NCBI RefSeq assembly: GCF_007565055.1 | Contig: NC_044562.1 | Location: 52,090,250 to 52,154,249, forward strand | Length of the DNA stretch: 64,000 bases | Source of the DNA: Rhinopithecus roxellana | Taxonomy: Eukaryota > Chordata > Mammalia > Primates > Cercopithecidae | Direction: 5' to 3' | Shown: in pieces, positions 23,743 through 36,174 of the stretch | Layout of the letters: the number at the start of each line of letters is the position of its first letter | Position numbering within the stretch: the stretch's first letter is position 1 | Translations under genes and position numbers: made by a program | Notes under the pieces: generated by a model | What the model was told of the DNA's origin: nothing | Seen by the model: only the letters and a program-made list of their open reading frames with translations | The model's database searches: none

Positions 23743-24780
23743 ATGAGGAAGAAACAGTAAAAAAAGGCTGAAAATTCCAAAGGCCAGAATGCCTCTTCCC
23801 CTCCAAATGATTGTGACACTGCTCCAGCAAGGACACAGAACTGGACAGAGTATGAGATGGATTAATTGACAGAAGTAGGCTTCAGAAGATGGGTAATAAC
23901 AAACTCTGCTGAGCTAAAGGAGTATGTTCTAACCCAATACAAAGAAGCTAAGAACCTTGATAAAAGGATACAGAAGCTGCTAACTAGAATAACCAGTTTA
24001 GAGAGGAACATAAATGACCTGATGGAGATGAAAAACACAGCACAGGAACATCGTGAAGCATACACAATTATCAATAGCTGAATAAATCAAGCAGAAGAAA
24101 GGATATCAGAGTTTGAAGATCATCTTGCTGAAATAAGGCATGCAGACAAGATTAGAGAAAAACTAATGAAAAGCAATGAACAAAACCTCTGAGAAATGTG
24201 GGACTAGGTGAAGAGACTGAAGCTGTGATTGATTGGAGTACCTGAAAGAGACTGGGAGAATGGAATCAAGTTGGAAAACACACTTCAGGATATTATCCAG
24301 GAGAATTTCCCCAACCTAGCAAGACGGGCCAACATTCAAATTCAGGAAATACAGAGAACACCACTAAGATACTCCATGAGAAGATCAACGCCAGGGCACA
24401 TATTTATCAGATTCTCCCAGGTTGAAACGTAGGAAAAAATGTTAAGGACAGCCAGAGAAAAAGGTCAGGTCACCTATAAAAGGAAGCTCATCAGACTAAC
24501 AGCAGATCTCTCAGCAGAAATCCTACAAGTCAGAAGAAAGTGGGAGCAATATACAATATTCAATATTCAGCAGTCTTAAAGATAATAATTTTTCAACCCA
24601 GAATTTCATATCCAGTCAAATGAAGATTCACAAGAGAAGGAAAAGTAAAATCCTTTGCAGACAAGCAAATACTAACGGATTTCACCACCACGAGGCCTCC
24701 CTTGCAAGAGTTCCTGAAGGGAAGCACTAAATATAGAAAGGAAAAACCAGTATCAGGCACTGCAAAAACACACCAAAATA
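23743..24780 (+). pseudogene. L1 ORF1, broken
   Basis: The expected start ATG is followed by TAA after five codons. Further on the frame gives RRWVITNSAELKEYVLTQYK and the coiled coil EAKNLDKRIQKLLTRITSLE, then the RRM-region text FPNLARRANIQIQEIQRTP. At least three stops or shifts are present. Confidence 0.9.
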
Positions 24781-24843
24781 TAAAGACCAATGACAGTAGG
24801 AAGAAACTACATCAACTAGTGTGCAAAATAACCAGCTAGTATC

Positions 24844-27800
24844 ATGGTGACAGAATCAAATTCACATATAACAATATCAACCTTAAATGTAAATGGGCCA
24901 AATGCCCCAATTAAAAGACAAAGACTGGCAAATTGGATAAAGAATCAAGACTCAATGGTGTGCTGTATTCAGGAGATCCATCTCATGTGCAGAGACACAC
25001 ATAACCTCAAAATAAAGGAATGGAGGAAAATTCACCAAGCAAAAGAAAGCAGGGGTTGCAATCCTAGTCTCTGATAAAATAGACTTGAGGGCTGACGCAG
25101 TGGCTTACACCTGTAATCCCAGCACTTTGGGAGGCTGAGGCAGGTGGGTCACAAGGTCAGGAGATGGAGACCATCCTGGTCAACATGGTGAAACCCCATC
25201 TCTACTAAAAATACAAAAATTAGCTGGGCATGGTGGCGTGCGCCTGTAATCCCAGCTACTCAGGAGGTTGAGGCAGGAGAATCACTTGAACCTGGGAGGC
25301 GGAGCTTGCAATGAGCCAAGATTGAGGCTGCACTCCAGCCTGGTGACAGAGCAAGACTCCACCTCAAGAAAGAAAATAAAAAAAAGGAAAACAGACTGGA
25401 AACCAACAAAGATCATAAAAGACAAAGAAGGGCATTACATAATGGTAAAGGGATCAATTCAACAAGAAGAGCTAACTTTCCTAAATATATATGAACCCAA
25501 TACAGGAGCACCCAGATCACAAAACAAGTTCTTAGAGACCTATAAAGACACTTAGATTCCCGCACAATAATAGTGGGAGACTTTAACAGCCCACTGTCAA
25601 TATTAGACAGTTCAATGAGACAAAATTAACAAGGATATTCAGGACTTGAACTCAGCTCTGGATCAAGTGGACATAATAGACATCTACCAAACTTTCCACC
25701 ACAAATCAACAGAATATACATTCTTCTCAGTATTCTAAAATTGACCACACAATTGGAAGTAAAACACTCCTCAGCAAATGCAAAAGAACTTAAATAATAC
25801 CAAACAGTCTCTTGGACCACAGTGGTATCAAATTAGAACTCAGGATTAAGAAAATCACACAGAACCACAAAACTACATGGAAATTGAACAACCTGCTCCT
25901 GAATGACTCCTGGGTAAATAATGAAATTAAGGCAGAAATCAAGAAGTTCTTTGAAACCAATGAGAATGAAGAAACAATGTACCAGAATCTCTGGGACACA
26001 GCTAAAACCATATTAAGAGGGAAATTTATAGCACAAAATGCCCACATCAGAAAGCTGGAAAGATCTCAAATCAACGCCCTAATATCACAATTAAAAGAAC
26101 TAGGAAAGCAAGAGCAATCAATTCAAAAGCTAGCAGAAGTCAAGAAATAACTAAGATCAGAGCAGAACTGAAGGAGATAGAACATGAGAAACCCATCAAA
26201 AACACAATGAATCCAGGAGCTGCTTTTTCAAAAAAATTAAGAAAATAGGTAGACTGCTGGCTAGACTAATATGGAAGAAAAGAGAGAAGAACGACATAGA
26301 CACGATAAAAGATGATAAAGGGATATAACCACTGATCCCACAGAAATACACACTACCATCAGAGAATACTATAAACACCTCTGTGCAAACAAACTAGAAG
26401 AAATTGATAAATTTCTGGACACATATACTCTCCCAAAAGTTAACCAGGAAGACTCGAAATCCTTGAACAGACCAATAACAAGTTTTGAAATTGAGGCAGT
26501 AATTAATAGCCTACCAATGAGAAAAAGCCCAGGACCAGATGAATTCACAGCCAAATTCTACCAGGGGTACAAAGAGGAGCAGGTACCATTCCTTCTGAAA
26601 CTATTCCAAACAATTGAAAAGTAGGGAATCCTCCCTAACTCATTTTATGAGGCCAGCATCATCCTATTACTAAAACCTGGCAGAGACACAACAAAACAAA
26701 GAAAATTTCAGTTGAATATTCCTGATGAACATCAATGCAAAAATCCTCAATAAAATACTGGCAAACTGAATCCAGCAGCACTTCAAAGAGCTTATCCACA
26801 ATGATCAAGTCAGCTTTGATGCAATAAACATAATCCATCACATAAACAGAACCAATGACAAAAACCACATGATTGTCTCAATAGATGCAGAAAGGCCTTT
26901 TATAAAATTCAGCATCCCTTCATGTTAAAAAACTCTCAATAAATTAGGTTTGGTGGAACATGTTTCAAAATAATAAGAGCTATTTATGACAAACCCACAG
27001 CCAATATCATATTGAAGAAGCAAAAGCTGGAACCATTCCCTTTGAAAACTGGCACAAGACAAAGATGCCCTCTCCCACCACTCCTATTCAACATAGTACT
27101 GGAAGTTCTGGCCAGGGCAATCAGGCAAGAGAAAGAAATAAAGTCTATTCAAATAGGAAGAGAGGAAGTCAAATTGTCTCTGTTTGCAGATGACATGATT
27201 CTATACTTGGAAAACCCCATCACCTCAGCCCCAAAACTCCTTAAGCTGATAAGCAACTTCAATAAAATCTCGATATACAAAATAAATGCGTAAAAATTGC
27301 AAGCATTTATATACCCCAACAGTAGACAAGGAGAGAGCCAAATCATGAATGAATGAACTCCCATTCACAATTGCTACCAAGAGAATAACATGCCTAAAAA
27401 TACAGCTAACAAGGGATGTGAAGGACCTGTTCAAGGAGAACTACAAACCATTCTTCAAGGAAAAAAGAGGACACAAACAAATGGAAAATCATACCATACT
27501 CATGGATAAGAAGAACCAATATCATGAAAATGGCCATACTACCCAAAGAAATTTATAGATTCAATGCTATTTCCATCAAACTACCATTGACATTCTTCAC
27601 AGAATTAGAAAAAACTACTTTAAATTTTATATAGAACCAAAAAGGAGTCCATATAGCTAAGACAATCCTGAGCAAAAAGAACAAAGCTGGAGACATCACA
27701 CTACCTGACTTCAAACTATACTACAAGACTATGGTAACCAAAACAGCCTGGTACTGGTACCAAAACAAATATATAGACCAATGGAACAGAATAGAGCCCT

Positions 27801-28445
27801 CGGAAATAATACCATACATCTACAACCATCTGATCTTCAACAATCCTGACAAAAACAAGCAATGGGAAAAGGATTTCCTATTTAATAAATGGTGCTGGGA
27901 AAACTGGCTAGCCATATACAGAAAACTGAAACTGAACTCTTTCCTTACACCTTATACAAAAATTAACTCAAGATGGATTAAGGACTTAAATGTAAAACCC
28001 AAAACCATAAAAACCCTGAAAGAAAACCTAGGCAATACCATTCAGGACATAGGCATGGGCAAAGACTTCATGACAAAAACACCAAAAGCAATTGCAACAA
28101 AAGCCAAAATTGACAAATGGGATCTAACTAAACTAAAGAGCTTCTGCATTGCAAAAGAAACTATCATCAGAGTGAATAGGCAACCTACAGAATGGGAGAA
28201 AATATTTGCAATCTACCCATCTAGCAAAGACATGGAATCAACCAAAATGCCCATCAATTACAGATTGGTTAAAGAAAACGTGGTACATATACACCATGGA
28301 ATACTATGAAGCCATAAAAAAGAATGAGATCATGTCTTTTGCAGGGACATGGATGAAGCTGGGAGCCATCATCCTCATCAAACTAACACAGGAACAGAAA
28401 ATCAAACACCACATGTTCTCACTCACAGTGGGAATTGAACAGTGA
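24844..28445 (+). pseudogene. L1 ORF2, broken (endonuclease, RT, C-terminal domain)
   Basis: It starts MVTESNSHITISTLNVNGPN (endonuclease), is interrupted by an Alu at 25089-25390, and resumes with the endonuclease end at about 25400-25820. The RT core SLFADDMILYLENPI lies at about 27177-27220 and still carries the FADD catalytic pair. The late part at 27731-28309 (MVTKTAWYWYQNKYIDQWNR) runs into a deletion that removes the Cys-rich C-terminal block, then ends with EYYEAIKKNEIMSFAGTWMK. Multiple stops make it inactive. Confidence 0.92.
25089..25390 (+). mobile_element. Alu SINE inside the L1 ORF2
   Basis: Complete Alu (ggctgacgcagtggcttaca...) with an A-rich tail. The L1 sequence aaaatagactt before it and aaaacagactgg after it form the target-site duplication. 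Confidence 0.92.
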
Positions 28446-28679
28446 GAACACATGGACACAGGGAGAGGAATAATACACACCAGGGCTTGTCAGGGAGTGG
28501 GGGGCAGGGAGAGGGAGAACATTAGGACAAATACTTGATGCATGCAGGGCTTAAAACCTAGATGATGGGTTGATAGGTGCAGCAAATCACCATGGCACAT
28601 GTATACCTACGTAACCTGCACATTCTGCACATATATCCCAGAACTTAAAGTAAAATTTTAAAAAGTAAGCAAACTGCTG

Positions 28680-28790
28680 AAATATAGCAAGATTCCATTT
28701 GTAGAAAGTTTAAAAACTAAAGAATAGGTTTTAGAATATGTATATGATAAAACTAAAGGACTTTTTTTGAAATATTCAGAATGGTTCTAG
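28680..28790 (+). repeat. Continuation of old L1M 3' end
   Basis: The text aaatatagcaagattccatt...gtttaaaaactaaagaatag continues 22780-23056 beyond the inserted L1. Confidence 0.55.
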
Positions 28791-30000
28791 GGAGTAGGAT
28801 GAGTTTTTTATTTAGAAATAAGTAGAATTTTACTTTCTAGATTGGGCACTAGACACACAAAAGTTCATTTTATCATTATGATTATGTCTGACATATGTGC
28901 TTTATATATGCATACATAATTCATTCATACACATGAAATATTGCATAACATTTTAAAAATGATAAGCTATTAAAGTACATCTACTAAAATAGTCATCAAT
29001 TTTAAAGTCAGTGAGTATCAGATATTACCATTTTAATTTTCCAGTACCTACCACTTCTAGTCTTATATGCTGAAAATGAAAGTTTCTTTATTACAATTGC
29101 ATTGAGATGAAAATAAGCAGGTCATATGATGTTTAGCACTTTGGAATATTAATTAAGCATCCAGGCTTTGAAGAGAATTCCAGATGTTTGGTCATCATCA
29201 TATTAACCCTTAAGCTATATTTCACAGATATCACAGAAACATCTCCCTAGTCCTAGAGCAGTGAGAGATTGTAGATCCTTAGGCTCCAAGGTATGAGGCT
29301 CCTGGGTCATCAATAATAACAAAACTTTTTTAAAGAAGAATTTTATTCAGTAACTCTTCTATTAAGGAGCTTGGAAGATCTGTCTAAGAATGTTGTATGT
29401 AGACACATTTTTGACAAGGGGCTTTTCAAAAAGTAAAACAATGCTTTTCATCATCCCCCAACTGTTTCCTTTTTTGCTTAATTTTATCCACTTACGGTGA
29501 GGAAAATGTTTTCATCAGTTCAGCATTTCTCAGTATCTTAAGTCTGCACCCTTTTCTGCACTGCTGAAGAGCTAACAGGAGATTTTAAGCGGGTGCATGG
29601 CTATTCTTCTAGTGAGGCAGGTGGAGAGCAATAATGAGAATTCTCCCTCCCTTCTATTTCCACCCATAAAGTCCCAGGTAAATCATGTAAGCTTTCTTGG
29701 CCTCAACATATGTAATTATGGAGACAATAACATTGACCATAATGAAAGTTCACTACTCAAGGAAGCAGACATTCTCATGAATCCTTGACCAATCACCAGT
29801 TTGCTCCAGACTCTTGAAGATCTAAGAAGCAGCTTTGAGAGGAAGATACCTATGGAATTGAGGAAAAAATTAGAGCACTTTTGCCTATACTGGACCAGTA
29901 GGATGATAAATACCCCCTAATAACAAAGGAAATCATATACAGAAAAGCAATGTCTAAATTTTATAGGGTCACATAAATGTAGCTCATGTTCATTAGTGGC
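28791..30000. other. Intronic sequence
   Basis: No exon or repeat identified. Confidence 0.5.
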
Positions 30001-30005
30001 CTGTA

Positions 30006-30052
30006 TATATGTGTGTGTGCACGCGCGCGTGTGTGTGTGTGCGCATGCACAC
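30006..30052 (+). repeat. Alternating purine-pyrimidine tract (GT/CG)
   Basis: tatatgtgtgtgtgcacgcg followed by cgcgtgtgtgtgtgtgcgca. It alternates purine and pyrimidine almost perfectly for about 45 bp and includes CG steps, a composition prone to Z-DNA. Confidence 0.9.
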
Positions 30053-30299
30053 AAAACATTCATATATGCAAGTTTATTATATATTTTACTGATAAAAAGA
30101 ATGTATCACGTATAATTTATAATAATAATAATAAAATATGCAATAGCCTTTATTGTAAATTTTATATAGCTGATTCTCAAAGAATGCTTTTTGTTGACTT
30201 TTGCCAAATTATTTTGTCCATAGTCATTTATGATTGCTACTGAAAAATGAGTATAGTTTAGAAATGAATGTTGGTTGATATTTCATTTATGCCAGAAGT

Positions 30300-30590
30300 A
30301 TAGAACCAGGTGTGGTAGTGCATACCTGCAATCCCAGTGACTACAGAGGCCAAGGCAGGAGGATCACTTGAGCCCAGGAGTTCCAGGATACAGTGAGCCA
30401 TGATTGCACCACTGCATTCCAGCCTAGGCAACAGAGTGAGGCCCAGTCCCTGGAAAAAAACTGTTAAAGGCCAGGCACAGTTATCCATGCTTACAATCCT
30501 AGTGCTTTGGGAGGCTGAGGCCAGAAGTTCAAGACCAGTCTGAGCACCACAGAGATACCCTGTCTCTAAAAATATGATGAAAGCATAGAA
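30300..30590 (+). repeat. Old Alu/FLAM-like monomers, sense
   Basis: Two Alu-like pieces: 30300-30466 (right-monomer-type text with caaggcaggaggatcacttg and a short A run) and 30471-30590 (ggccaggcacagttatccat, left-monomer type with a deletion). Both are diverged as in AluJ/FLAM. Confidence 0.8.
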
Positions 30591-31390
30591 GACATAGGTC
30601 AGAACTTGACTTGTGCATCAAAAATGGAAACAACTCCTTGGTCATTTGATTTGATACTGGTTTTGAATACTAGAAAACTTTCTCAAATCATATGCTATTT
30701 ATAATGTAATAGCTAAAGATATGATACAAGTTTAAATTTAATCTCTATTTTAAACATTATCTCCATCATTTTAAACAATAATAAAACAATAAGTTAAGAC
30801 TTGATCCATAACTTTTGATGATATCCATGGTGTAAACACTCCCATCATGACCATTTTCAAGCTATCAATATGATGTGTCTGAGCGTGGAGTTGGGAAAAG
30901 ATGTGCACATCATATATTTCCATCATACAGATATGGCAGACATATCAGGACATGTCTTAACCTCAAAACATAGATAACAGTACCATGCCTCAAAATAATT
31001 AGGCAATGGTGAGTTTTACTAATAAACATTTATTATCTTTCTTTTAAATATAATTTATTTAATTCTAAACTTATGTAATTTAATTTTTAATAATGAATGT
31101 CTTTAACAACCAGCTTGCAAAAATTCCTGAAAAGTAACAATCCGATCTGATGAGCCTGTAGGGGCCAGCTGCACCACACTGCTGTCCACAAGGCCCTGTA
31201 TGAGCCATGTCTGTCTCCAACTCCTTATCTGGCTTATTCTATTTCCCGTTTATCCTCCCCTCGCTGGCTTTTGTACCTACCCCAGCCACGTTAACCTCCA
31301 CACTGTTTCCTTCTCGTCTTTATTTCCACACATCAGGTATTTCCTGCTGTAGGAGTTTTTATAGCATTTCTCTGTCAGAAACATTTTACC
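30591..31390. other. Intronic sequence
   Basis: No recognisable feature. The 75-codon ORF at 31207-31434 overlaps the pyrimidine-rich start of the L2. Confidence 0.45.
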
Positions 31391-31399
31391 CCCAAATAC

Positions 31400-31710
31400 T
31401 ACGAGACTGCTTCCCTGTCCTCCTTCAAGTCTAGCTTACATTGTAACCTTGTCAACAAGGCTGGCAAAAAATTTCAAATTCCACCCACAGCCCTCCCTTG
31501 CCCTTCTGATTTCCTCCTCAAGTACTTTCCCATGGCATTTATTCCTGTCTAGCTTATAAATAGTTGACCTATTATGCTTCATTTTTATTATCTGTTTCAC
31601 CCCTTAAAAATAAGGTTCATTTAAAAAAGGATGTTTGTTTCTATCTCTGATGTATCCCAAGCTCTTTGAACAGAGACTGGCACAAAGTAGGAATTCAAAT
31701 GATTATCTGC
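31400..31710 (+). repeat. L2 LINE 3' fragment
   Basis: It ends in the typical L2 series tatcccaagctctttgaacagagactggcacaaagtaggaattcaa, preceded by cttataaatagttgacc-type text. Strongly diverged. Confidence 0.65.
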
Positions 31711-31723
31711 AGTAGGTGGGGAA

Positions 31724-31812
31724 GAAAGAGAGAGAGAGAGAGCAAGAGGGAGGGAGAGAGAGAGAGGAGGGGGTAGAGAAAGGAAGAGAAGGGAAGAAAG
31801 AAGGAGAGAGGT
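31724..31812 (+). repeat. (GA)n purine-rich low-complexity tract
   Basis: About 90 nt of almost pure purine with GA, GGGA and GAA units. Confidence 0.9.
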
Positions 31813-32837
31813 AGAAAATCTACCATCTAGACCCCAAAATACGAAATATATGATCTTGCCATGCCCTTGGAGTCCTCTCTATGCCTTCTGTAATCATTTA
31901 TTTCCATCTCTTCCACCTATGAGCTAATTACTATTTTGAATTTTGTGATAATCATTCTTTTTTTAAGCTGTTATACCGCTGTATAATTTTAAACAATGTA
32001 TAGTTTAGTTTTGTCTGTTTTAAAACAGTATAAATGGAACTGTGCCATATATATTCCTTTATGAATTGCTTTCCACTCAACAAGATGCTTTTTAAAATTT
32101 ATCCATGACAACACAAATGTTGTTCTGTTTCAGCAGGAATTTTTTGGATTTTGCAGAAAACATGAGACAGGAAAAAAATCCAAAACTGCGCAAACATTTT
32201 TTAAATATTAGTATTTTGTTTAAGTCTGTACATATCATATCCTTAGGCAACATATCAGGTGCATAAATAATATACCTTTCATTATTTCTCTATGACCATA
32301 GTTTCTAGCTATGTCCCTATGCTACCTGTTTGAAGAAAATAAAGCTTATCATTTAAGTGTTTTGACTGAATCAGAGTAACCCTGGTCAATCCAGTGTTTC
32401 TGACCTCTCTTTCCTCCTCCTTTAGATGGTGTTGCAGTCCCTGGGGACTAGCGTCGTGGTATTAATGGATTTTGGATGAGCATCAGGTCCTTGCTTGACC
32501 TCTGGCCTCTCTCTCATCTTTCCAGACAGACAGCCCCCACTGGTTTTTGGCTTGTATTACCTTCTGGCTCTCTCAGGCTCTCCTGCCCTGACATTCTACA
32601 CAACCGCCCCTCCTCTATTCCTTGCACGCTGAGAACACCCACCTTGTTCAGAATGCTGGATAAGGGAACATGACAAAGATCTTCTCTAACCCCTGGATCC
32701 CTGACTTTTTCTCAGAATTCTTTCTTGCTTTCCTCTCGGAAATAACTCAAAACGCACAGGGATGGCCAAATTCAGAGAGCAGGTCCCGTCTCAGAGACTG
32801 TAACTGTCTAAGTCTCTTGAATCTTCCAACTCTTTTC
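31813..32837. other. Intronic sequence, GC-richer patch at 32.4-32.8 kb
   Basis: The stretch 32400-32830 is less AT-rich than its surroundings and pyrimidine-rich, with short ORFs at 32476-32673 and 32670-32873. I recognise neither a protein nor a repeat. Confidence 0.4.
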
Positions 32838-32990
32838 TCCCTTACACCTTACTTTTGGTTTCATAGGGGGTGAAAAAAATGTCACTGGAAGGGTAAGGAG
32901 TTAAACTTTTCCCTCCTCCAATTTCAAAGGCACCTTCATACCCCTTTTTGCTTCTCTTGGGGAAAACCTAGATCCATGTCCAGGGAGTGA
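32838..32990 (+). repeat. Diverged direct repeat, copy 1
   Basis: It shares an ordered series of blocks with 35230-35380: ttg/cttttcat-ag...tgaaaaa...tttgcttctct...aaaacctag...gtcca. Possibly two LTRs of a very old element. Confidence 0.4.
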
Positions 32991-33369
32991 GAAACCTGGA
33001 TCCCCTCTGCAAGTATGAGTGGCAAGGTAGAACTTGATTAAGTATTTTCCAAAACCTTTTAGCCATGCATGGATGTGGCTTTTGAATTTGAAGACAAAGG
33101 ATAGATGCCTTTGTTTCTGGGGTAGCTTGGTAACAACCCCTGTGTCTCCTTGTCTAAATAGGCATGAGCCTGTGATAACAAACAAGAAGAAACAAAACCA
33201 GATCAGCTAATAATTCACAGTATCAGCTCATCAGGACACACAATAAGCTTTTGCAGTTGTTTCAGGAGAGAAGTGAAAAACAATGATTACTAAATTAAGT
33301 GTATTTAAAAATTATTATTCAAAGAACATTTATCAAGTATGTTGCATCACTTTACAGAAAAAAGATTAG

Positions 33370-33495
33370 AAGCTTATTTTTTCTTTTAATTATAATTTCT
33401 TTTAATTTATTATAATTTCTATCAATTATTATAATTTAATTATATAATTTTAATTATAATTAATTATAATTTCTTATAATTTCTTTTAATTAAGT
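33370..33495 (+). repeat. AT-rich tandem repeat
   Basis: Several imperfect copies of ttataatttcttttaat in about 125 bp. Confidence 0.85.
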
Positions 33496-33638
33496 GATTT
33501 AATGTGATGGAACTGAATCATGTGATACAAATTAAATGCATAAGTTTATACCCATTGAGGTGAATAATGTCAAAGACATATTTCAGGAGGAAACTGAGCA
33601 ACAAAAGAGACATTTTTTATTATGGGGAAATCCGAATG

Positions 33639-34937
33639 AAAGAACAAAGCTGGAGGCGTCACGCTACCTGACTTCAAACTATACTACAAGGCTACAGTAA
33701 TCACAACAGCATGGAACTGGTACCAAAACAGATATATAGACCAATGGAACAGAACAGAGGCCTCAGAAATAACGCCACACGTCTACAACCATCTGATCTT
33801 TGACAACCCTCACAAAAGCAATAGGGAAAGGATTCCTTATTTAATAAATGGTGTTGGGAAAACTGGCTAGCCATATGCAGAAAACTGAAACTGGACCCCT
33901 TCCTTACACTTTATACAAAACTAAAGAGCTTCTGCATAGCAAAAGAAACTATCATCAAAAGAAACTACCATCAGAGTGAACAGACAATGTACAGAATGGG
34001 AGAAAATTTTTGCAATCTATCCACCTGACAAAGGGTTAATATCCAGAAACTATAAAGAACTTAAACAAATTTACAAACAAACAAACAACCCCATCAAAAA
34101 GTGGGTGAAGGATACGAACAGACACTTTTCAAAGGAAGACATTTATGTGGCCAACAAACATACGAAAAAAAACTCATCATCACTGGTCATTAGAGAAACA
34201 CAAAGCAAAACCACAATGAGATACCATCTCACACCAGTTAGAATGGCGATCATTAAAAAATCAGGAAACAACAGATACTAGAGAGGATGTGGAGAAATAG
34301 GAATGCTTTTACACTGTTGGTGGGAGTGTAAATTAGTTCAATCATTGTGGAAGACAATGTGGCGATTCCTCAAGGATCTAGAACTAGAAACACCATTTGA
34401 CCCAGCATTCCCATTACTGGGTATGTACCCAAAGGGTTATAAATCATTCTACTATAAAGATACACGCACTTGTATGTTTATTGTAGCACTGTTCACAATA
34501 GCAAAGACTTGGAACCAACCCAAATGACCATCAATGATAAACTGGATTAAGAAAATGTGGCACATATACCCAATGGAATACTATGCAGCCATTAAAAAGG
34601 ATGAGTTCATGTCCTTTGCAGGAACTTGGATGAAGCTGGAAACCATCATTCTCAGCAAACTAACACAGGAACAGAAAACCAAATACAGCATGTTATCACT
34701 CATAAGTGGGAGCTGAACAATGAGAACACATGGACACAGGGAAGGGAACATCATACACCAGGGCCTGTCAGAGGGTGGGGGACTAGGGGAGGGATAGCAT
34801 TAAGAGAAATACCTAATGTAGATGACGGATTGATGGGTGCAGCCAACCACCATGGCATGTGTATACCTCTGTAACAAACCTACACATTCTGCACATGTAT
34901 CCCAGAACTTAAACTATAATAAAAATAAATATAAAAC
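33639..34937 (+). mobile_element. 5'-truncated L1PA, sense
   Basis: It begins within ORF2 (agaacaaagctggaggcgtc) and runs to the 3'UTR (cccagaacttaaactataat) and an A-rich tail. About 190 bp of ORF2 are missing near 33918, and a 16-bp unit (aaaagaaactatcatc) is duplicated at 33941-33972. Endpoints lack a convincing target-site duplication. Later ORF2 is fairly intact (33976-34281, 34303-34527, 34534-34716). Confidence 0.92.
34534..34716 (+). pseudogene. L1 ORF2 C-terminus
   Basis: It reads MINWIKKMWHIYPMEYYAAI, KKDEFMSFAGTWMKLETIIL and to the natural end. Preceding frames hold the Cys-block (LLHCWWECKLVQSLWKTMWRF) without its first part in frame. Confidence 0.85.
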
Positions 34938-35229
34938 AAATGAGATAGCCTGTTCTGTTTTATGCAACGTGTAGAACAATCTTAAGGTGTTAATTGAATT
35001 ATGTAAACTATTTCTTCCAAGGAAATACTTAAAGGATTATAAAAGCCAGCTTAAAAACTTGAGGACTGTAACAGAGTATAAATAGTGAATTTGCCCTTCT
35101 TTCTGTACAGTGTGTAATGTAGAGAACTTTTAAAATAAATGCAAGAAACAGTTGTTTCACCCTCCCGATTGACTCTCAGAGTTTCTCTTGCTCCCTCTGA
35201 AAAGTATCACAGTTTGAATCAAGCCGAGT

Positions 35230-35380
35230 CTTCCTTTTGCTTTCAGAGGATGTGAAAAAGTTGTTATTGAAATAATAAACAAGTAGTCAATCTGAGTACC
35301 GCCTTTATATTCCTCCTTTGCTTCTCTGTGAAAAACCTAGGTCTGCGTCCATGGACGTCATCGGGAAATAAGGCTGAATG
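35230..35380 (+). repeat. Diverged direct repeat, copy 2
   Basis: Partner of 32838-32990 (see there). The best block is tttgcttctctgtgaaaaac followed by ctaggtctgcgtccatgg. Confidence 0.4.
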
Positions 35381-36170
35381 GCTTCTGGCTCCATTCCCAA
35401 GCTCTGATTCTGTGGACACTTAGAGAGGCTTTTTCAGTGAATATTTTCAAATCACGTTTAGTACTGCTAGATAACAAGCTGCTCAGGGAGAATGAATAGC
35501 AGTGTTAGCCTTGGCACCCCACTCAAACCAGTTACAGAGCAGTGACTCTCAAAGACCTACATTCCCCTGTGGTATTTATCTGTAGTTTTTATCTCATGTG
35601 TCTCTGTGAGCTTTCTGAGCACATTTTTTTTTTTTTTTATTTGCCAGCAGTGCTTATTAGTACTCACCAGTGGGCCTCACTCTTCCACATCTGTTGCTTA
35701 GAGAAAATAAAAATTGATTTTTTGAAAGTAACAAAAACATGTCAATGTTGCTTTGTATTGAATTACTTTAAAAAGTTGTGTTTATAAGGCATGTGTTCGT
35801 AAAATATTTGCTATTCCTTTCCACTATCTTTTTAATTCAATCAAAACCCTTCATGTAAAGCCTACCTCACTTTACATTATAACTTCTAAGTTCCCAGAAC
35901 TGAATCCTAAGCAATTCTGAGAGAATATACGTATACATTTTAGATATCAAAAGGGACAAATAATCAAACAGAGGAAAACAAAGTCTTTCAGAAATAAAAA
36001 CTAGAGCTTGCTATCATTCTCTAATTATAGTTCAAAATGCAATTAGAAGTTTAAATGAGATCATGTTAGTAATTTTATATATTTTAAATTATTAGTAAAT
36101 TAAATGAATTATTATATTATACATTTCCTTTATTGTTCTTATTTCCAATTTAACCTCTTCAGCTTTGTCT
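35381..36170. other. Intronic sequence before the candidate exon
   Basis: No repeat identified. The polypyrimidine stretch 36120-36174 is the acceptor region of the candidate exon. Confidence 0.45.
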
Positions 36171-36174
36171 TCAG

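Larger units (their letters stand above)
23072..28663 (+). mobile_element. Near-full-length decayed L1 (old L1PA/L1PB age), sense
   Basis: 5'UTR 23072-23742, ORF1 23743 to about 24780, intergenic, ORF2 24844 to about 28445, 3'UTR to about 28660. The target-site duplication taagcaaattgctg (23058-23071) recurs as taagcaaactgctg after the tail (about 28667-28680). An Alu is inserted at about 25089. ORF1 stops after five codons (ATG AGG AAG AAA CAG TAA), and ORF2 has several frame breaks and a deletion near 28222. Inactive. Confidence 0.93.

Noticed and set aside
32432..32480. Acceptor-like tttcctcctcctttag followed by GC-richer sequence as a PDE1A exon
   Set aside because: In the required phase a stop appears after eight codons and no good donor follows.
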